NCBI GenBank assembly: GCA_009859145.1
Contig: VRVR01000056.1
Coordinates: 114,381-178,380, forward strand
Direction: 5' to 3'
DNA: 64,000 nt
From: Andalucia godoyi
Taxonomy: Eukaryota > Discoba > Jakobea > Jakobida > Andaluciidae
The notes below the pieces were generated by a model. The model made no database searches and had not been told where the DNA came from. It saw only the letters and a program-made list of their open reading frames with translations. Position 1 is the stretch's first letter. Every line of letters starts with the position of its first letter. Made by a program: the position numbers and the translations under genes. Below, piece after piece: positions 60,780 through 64,000 of this stretch.

Positions 60780-62375
60780 TCAGCTGGTGGGAGGAAAAGG
60801 CGGCGGTTGTTGGGAGGGCAGCACAGTCGGTGTGATGCCGTGCTGCCGGACGTACTGCAAAAACTGCGTAGGCAGTTCAGCGCACGTTTCCCTGGCCAGA
60901 GCACTGGGATGCGCGTTGGCAAACTTGACCATCGGCACAAACTGTACAATGTCTCTCTGCGCAGTCCTCCCTTGACTTGACAAGAGTCCGTCGTCAGCGT
61001 CAAGAGCATTCATGTTTGTAAAGTCGGCAGTTCCAACACCAACGATGATGATCGAAAAGGGCAATGCAGACGCATCGATGATTGCATGGATCGTCCGCTC
61101 CATGTCATGAATTTCACCGTCTGTCATGATCAGCAACACCGTATATACTGCCGGTTTCGATGCCGCGTGGCCTGCAGCGGTCCGAATGATGTGCTCGAAC
61201 AGCGTCGGCCCTGAAAGCACCGTAGAAAGCAGTGCACTTCGGTAAGCATTAACAATCCCCTGTACTCCCGGCGCGGAGATATCGATGGGAAAACAATGCG
61301 ACACCATTCCGTTGTTTGGCTTGCCTCCGAATCCGTAAACGGGAAAGAGCTTGTCGGAGTCGTACGGCTCAAGAATGCTGCCAATCGATCGTATGGCGCT
61401 TTCGTACGCATTCATCGTCCGGCCCGTGGGATCCCAATAATGCAGAGACCTCGGATCCACAGGATCAAGGTTTGAAGCCGTGAAATCGATAGCGACCAAG
61501 AGCGAGATCTCGTATCCAGCGCGGATGTATTCGATGAAGGAATACTCTCTTACGAATCCCACGTTCCGGAACACGACCTTCCCGGACCCGTCATATGCCT
61601 TGCCCTTCTTCTTTCTGCGCTCGGCTGTTTGGCTGTTCCACAACACAAACACTGCGCCAGCAACAATTGCCTCCATCGGTGCACGGAACGATCCTATATA
61701 TTCTGACTTGCCGCTGCGATTCCAGTCAAAGCAATCGACTTGCACAGGCCGTTGCAAATCTCCATTGCAGAGCAGACTGGTGCTGCATTGCAGTGGCTTC
61801 CAAACCGGATTCAGCGAATTCTTGACCACTTCAGTCTTTGCAACAGGAACAGCGGATCCATCCTCCATTAATCTGTTGAAAATCAAAAATGGATCCGCTT
61901 TTCCAAAGGTATCCATCTTTGGCAAATCCTGAGCAATGATATCCATCGTCACGGTGCCAACAACCCCGACATTCACCTCTTCGCAGCGAACAATCATCTG
62001 GCCAGAGGGGTGCAGAGGCAACGTCAGATGCGACGCCCGTGCAGCCACGCATGTCGACAGCGTCGTATCAACAGAGCCCAGAAAATCCTGCCGGCTCAGA
62101 TCCTGCAGATGCGAAGCATCATCAACGTCATAAACAGAAAATCGCATCATCTGCACCTCCTCGAAACTGTAGTCCACGGTTATGGGTTGCAGGAATTTCG
62201 GATCCAAGGTATTCTTCTGCCACTCTGTTCTGCCAACCTCGACCAGTTGCTGTGTTTGGCGATTCAGCAGAAACGCGACGACGACCGGATCGGACAGCGA
62301 GAACGTGTCCTTGTTTCTCAAGTGGTGGCATTCGAAAAACAGTTGAATCCGGGAATGGCAATCATCGACAGGCAT
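60780..62375 (-). CDS. Copine (two C2 domains plus copine/vWA domain)
   Basis: 531 residues from ATG 62375. Calcium-dependent phospholipid-binding protein. C2A (about 10-125): HHLRNKDTFSLSDPVVVAF; C2B (about 135-265): IAQDLPKMDTFGKADPFLIF with the Asp loops; then the copine vWA-like domain (about 290-505) with AIDFTASNLDP (MIDAS-like DxTxSN), SLHYWDPTGRTMNAYESAI, LFPVYGFGGK and LIMTDGEI. A Pro-rich tail ends it. Order and length match copines. The frame is preceded by a TATG/TG repeat. Confidence 0.95.
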   Translation of the reverse strand: MPVDDCHSRIQLFFECHHLRNKDTFSLSDPVVVAFLLNRQTQQLVEVGRTEWQKNTLDPKFLQPITVDYSFEEVQMMRFSVYDVDDASHLQDLSRQDFLGSVDTTLSTCVAARASHLTLPLHPSGQMIVRCEEVNVGVVGTVTMDIIAQDLPKMDTFGKADPFLIFNRLMEDGSAVPVAKTEVVKNSLNPVWKPLQCSTSLLCNGDLQRPVQVDCFDWNRSGKSEYIGSFRAPMEAIVAGAVFVLWNSQTAERRKKKGKAYDGSGKVVFRNVGFVREYSFIEYIRAGYEISLLVAIDFTASNLDPVDPRSLHYWDPTGRTMNAYESAIRSIGSILEPYDSDKLFPVYGFGGKPNNGMVSHCFPIDISAPGVQGIVNAYRSALLSTVLSGPTLFEHIIRTAAGHAASKPAVYTVLLIMTDGEIHDMERTIHAIIDASALPFSIIIVGVGTADFTNMNALDADDGLLSSQGRTAQRDIVQFVPMVKFANAHPSALARETCAELPTQFLQYVRQHGITPTVLPSQQPPPFPPTS

Positions 62376-62410
62376 CCTCAATCCGAGAAGTATATGTATG
62401 TATGTATGTA

Positions 62411-62445
<35 letters not shown>

Positions 62446-62833
62446 CCGATAGAATGCTGGATTCAGAGACGCGATTCGCAATACGCAGCTTGCAGTTTGC
62501 GATGCTGCTTTCGCCCGACGTTCAATCTCTCCAGGAGGCTCGGCAAGCCGGCTATTTCGGACCATTGCAAGAAGCGTCAAGTGAGGTCAGAGGAGGTCAG
62601 AGGAGTCAGAGGAACACCGAGGGGCTTGATGCTTCGATGCTGGTAAGAAAAGGTGAAAAAAAAAAATAGAGGTTCAAGTCGTCCCTGATTCAAGTGTCCT
62701 ATGCCACATCGATGCATGCAGTCTTTTTGGACTGTTGTTTCTTTTTCACTTGTTGCATACTTGCTTCTCGTTTTCCATTTGTTCTCCATCCTTTCATTGC
62801 GCTTGTGTCTTTTGTTGTTGTTGTGATTGTAAT
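62376..62833. promoter_or_regulatory. Divergent spacer, copine / proteasome alpha-6
   Basis: 458 bases. A (TATG)n-(TG)n repeat (62394-62442) is close to the copine ATG; GAGGTCA direct repeats lie near 62583-62605. No gene. Confidence 0.45.
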
Positions 62834-63571
62834 ATGTCTCGTGGAAGCTCTGCAGGTTACGATCGCTTCATCTCCATCTTTTCTCCGGAAGGGCGGCTTT
62901 ACCAAGTAGAATATGCCTTCAAGGCGGTCAAGACTCCGCAGCGAACGACGGTTGCCGTTCGGGGAGCGGATTCCGTCGTGGTGGTGACGCAGAAGAAGGT
63001 TCCAGACACGTTGTTGCGCGCCGATTCAATCACATCATTGTACCAAATCACACCGACCATTGGGGCTTGCATGACGGGTCTTGGGCCGGATGCACGACGG
63101 GTTGTGCAGATCGCAAGGCAGGAAGCAGCCGATTTTGCCTACGAGAATGGCTATGACTGCCCTGTTTCGTACCTTGCGATGCGCCTTGCGGATCGAGCCC
63201 AGGTCTGGACGCAGCGTGCAGGATCGAGACCCCTTGCGGTGCAGGCGGTGCTGCTTGGCACTGAAGATGAGAATGGCACAAGGATTCCGCAATTATTCAA
63301 AATTGATCCCGCAGGTTACTTTGTTGGCTACAAGGCATGTTCTGCTGGCTCTCGCGAAACGGAAGCTACGAATTTCCTGGAAAAGAAGCTCAAGAAGGAT
63401 ATGAAAGACCCATTGCAACTGGCGCTGCATGCCTTGCAGCAGACTCTTGGAGGCGATTTCAAGAGTTCAGACATTGAAGTGGGGATCTGTTCCTTGGATA
63501 ACAGAAACTTTCGGTGCCTGAGTTCCCAGGAAATTGAAGACCAGCTCACTCTGCTTGCAGAGAGGGACTAG
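62834..63571 (+). CDS. Proteasome subunit alpha type-6 (alpha-1)
   Basis: 245 residues. N-terminal signature GYDRFISIFSPEGRLYQVEYAFKAV is the proteasome alpha-type motif in its alpha-6 form. The VAVRGADSVVVVTQKKVPD strand and CMTGLGPDARRVVQIAR helix are typical. It forms part of the outer ring of the 20S core. ATG 62834 (MSRGSSAG) gives the normal N-terminus; the open frame upstream is leader. Confidence 0.96.
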   Translation: MSRGSSAGYDRFISIFSPEGRLYQVEYAFKAVKTPQRTTVAVRGADSVVVVTQKKVPDTLLRADSITSLYQITPTIGACMTGLGPDARRVVQIARQEAADFAYENGYDCPVSYLAMRLADRAQVWTQRAGSRPLAVQAVLLGTEDENGTRIPQLFKIDPAGYFVGYKACSAGSRETEATNFLEKKLKKDMKDPLQLALHALQQTLGGDFKSSDIEVGICSLDNRNFRCLSSQEIEDQLTLLAERD

Positions 63572-63762
63572 TATTTGTAAATGCATTTTTAAGGGATGAG
63601 AATGAATGTTCCCCCTCCTCCTCCATCCGTTCTTCACGCGTGCCATAGCTCTGTGCATCCGCTGGACGTTGCTGTCCTGCCAAAGGAGCCTGGGCAGATC
63701 GGTCGTGCCTTGTCACCACCATTATCGACAGCCGCCCCCCTCAGCCGGCCTGTCGCGCCTGC

Positions 63763-64000
63763 TCAGAGAAACCACTGCGGACATTCTGATTGCCAGGGTG
63801 TCCAGCAGTTGTCTACTATGACATTCTGAGGCCTGCACTCCTTGGAGATGGGGTCTGTGTGCTCTTCATCAACCCCCAGCAGCAATTTGGCATACAACGC
63901 CACAGATGCCGCCTTGCAAGTCTCCCACAAACACGGATTTTTGCAGCAAAAGCCTCCGCTGCCATCCACTGTCGTACAGAACAGAAACAAAATGCACGAG
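63763..64000 (-). CDS. Cys-rich protein, C-terminal fragment (runs off right edge)
   Basis: One minus-strand frame is open from the right edge to a stop at 63763, about 78 codons. It is Cys-rich (FCCKNPCLWETCKAA; ISKECRPQN; DNCWTPWQSECPQWFL), which looks like a secreted or surface protein. No family recognised. It would be tail-to-tail with the proteasome gene, 191 bases away. A real gene is likely but not proven. Confidence 0.4.
   Translation of the reverse strand, partial: SCILFLFCTTVDGSGGFCCKNPCLWETCKAASVALYAKLLLGVDEEHTDPISKECRPQNVIVDNCWTPWQSECPQWFL

Overview
The window is nuclear DNA of a gene-dense, intron-poor microbial eukaryote (a protist). The evidence is a set of typically eukaryotic genes: a BEACH-type protein, VDAC porin, mitochondrial ATP synthase epsilon, F-actin capping protein alpha, proteasome alpha-6, methionine aminopeptidase 2, copine, TALE homeobox proteins and a tubulin-tyrosine-ligase-like protein. 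A few short GT-AG introns are present (about 60-245 nt). Genes lie on both strands, often tens to hundreds of bases apart, and the spacers are rich in microsatellites and purine or pyrimidine tracts. I cannot place the organism in a named lineage from the sequence alone. Nothing marks it as animal, plant or fungus.

Layout. 0-9 kb: the N-terminal 1043 codons of a BEACH-family-like protein run off the left edge (minus), followed by a class III CoA-transferase, an SLX9-like ribosome-biogenesis factor (spliced), a small membrane protein, a cupin, and a tubulin-tyrosine-ligase-like protein with a signal peptide. 9-14 kb: a 1672-residue protein with six PH-like repeats. 14.5-23.6 kb: serine carboxypeptidase, a MITE-like element, a decayed Fanzor/TnpB-like transposon gene, an RLPH2-like phosphatase, an acid-sphingomyelinase-like phosphodiesterase (spliced), a dihydrolipoamide-dehydrogenase-like flavoenzyme (spliced) and a small coiled-coil protein. 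24-34 kb: a coiled-coil protein of ciliary/centrosomal type, MetAP2, a GPI-like subtilisin (spliced inside its catalytic serine motif), a queuosine-salvage protein, ATP synthase epsilon and VDAC. 35-46 kb: a low-complexity nuclear protein, cardiolipin synthase, an unrecognised propeller-like protein, then two divergently transcribed BELL-like TALE homeobox paralogues, and a TMEM170-like protein. 46-55 kb: an LRR/cysteine-rich/multi-TM receptor, MAPEG, alpha-galactosidase and an FAD-Rieske oxidoreductase. 55-64 kb: a second copy of the MITE-like element, a WD40 protein, capping protein alpha, an alcohol dehydrogenase pseudogene, copine, proteasome alpha-6 and a partial cysteine-rich protein at the right edge.

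The genes do not form one pathway. The observations most worth following are the head-to-head TALE pair, the secretory TTL-like protein, the six-fold PH-like repeat protein, the two-copy 230-260 bp inverted-repeat element, the Fanzor remnant, and the duplicated splice-boundary motif in the subtilisin gene. No tRNA, rRNA or CRISPR array was recognised by eye.
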